This document shows positions 63,833 to 64,000 of a stretch of 64,000 nucleotides of DNA, one piece after another. The DNA is from Paramacrobiotus metropolitanus (taxonomy: Eukaryota > Tardigrada > Eutardigrada > Parachela > Macrobiotidae). Under the pieces are notes generated by a model. The model searched no databases, was not told the DNA's origin, and worked only from the letters and a program-made list of their open reading frames with translations. The position numbers and the translations under genes were made by a program. Every line of letters begins with the position of its first letter. The stretch's first letter is position 1. Where the stretch lies: assembly GCF_019649055.1 (NCBI RefSeq), contig NW_026570312.1, positions 124,001 through 188,000 on the forward strand, in the 5' to 3' direction.

Positions 63833-64000
63833 CCGAAATCGTACACGTTGTACATGGACATATGGATATACAAACCCAGTAATGTATTTAATAATATTTA
63901 CCGAGTTTAATTATTTTGCCATTGTTGCAAGAAACGTTTTTATTAAGGGTTCGAGAAATTTATGTTCGCAAAATAGCAAGCGAAAGGGGCATAAAACGGA

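Overview
This is a eukaryotic, animal-type nuclear window: short GT-AG introns (55-110 nt is common), secreted proteins, a rhodopsin-like GPCR, LTR retrotransposons and a DNA transposon. The divergent GPCR, the GR-like chemoreceptor and the lineage-restricted F-box family fit a small-genome ecdysozoan, and a tardigrade is my best guess; that is inference from style, with no database check.

Layout. 1-8.3 kb: the end of an LTR, then a tandem array on the minus strand of a gene family with a novel N-terminal module joined by a spliced intron to an F-box domain (copy A partial, copy B intact with three exons, copy C a pseudogene). 8.3-12.5 kb: a diverged solo LTR, a secreted PAN/apple-like cysteine-rich gene and the 3' part of a GPCR. 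12.459-21.740 kb: a complete young Ty3/gypsy element (411-bp LTRs with one mismatch, TSD AACA) with gag, pol and an env-like glycoprotein, inserted in the first membrane segment of the GPCR; the GPCR N-terminus is on the far side at 21.74-21.85 kb. 21.9-27.8 kb: mostly gene-poor, with a partial fold-back duplicate of the PAN gene and retroelement debris. 27.866-50.747 kb: a giant LTR retrotransposon (22.9 kb, 577-bp LTRs with three mismatches, TSD CTCC) read on the minus strand. 50.8-59 kb: an inverted pair of Ala/Lys-rich secreted-protein genes, a broken GR-like chemoreceptor and a small secreted protein. 59.4-62.7 kb: an EnSpm/CACTA-like transposase gene with several introns.

The most unusual object is the giant element. 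Beyond gag, protease, RT, RNase H and integrase it carries about 11 kb of accessory sequence: two extra integrase-type H2C2 zinc modules, at least four unrecognised proteins (one spliced), a spliced gene on the opposite strand that may be a winged-helix DNA-binding protein, an RGG-rich ORF that runs into the 3' LTR, and an array of eight tRNA-like units. Each unit has A-box-like and B-box-like sequences (degenerate in several, and weak or lost in one) and a run of five or more T about 40 nt downstream, as expected of Pol III transcription units. Its leader RNA repeats one loop motif on several hairpins. The near-identical LTRs say it moved recently.

Many coding disruptions (copy C, GPCR, PAN signal exon, one secreted gene copy, gag of the smaller element) sit at homopolymer runs, so some may be residual long-read assembly errors and not true mutations.
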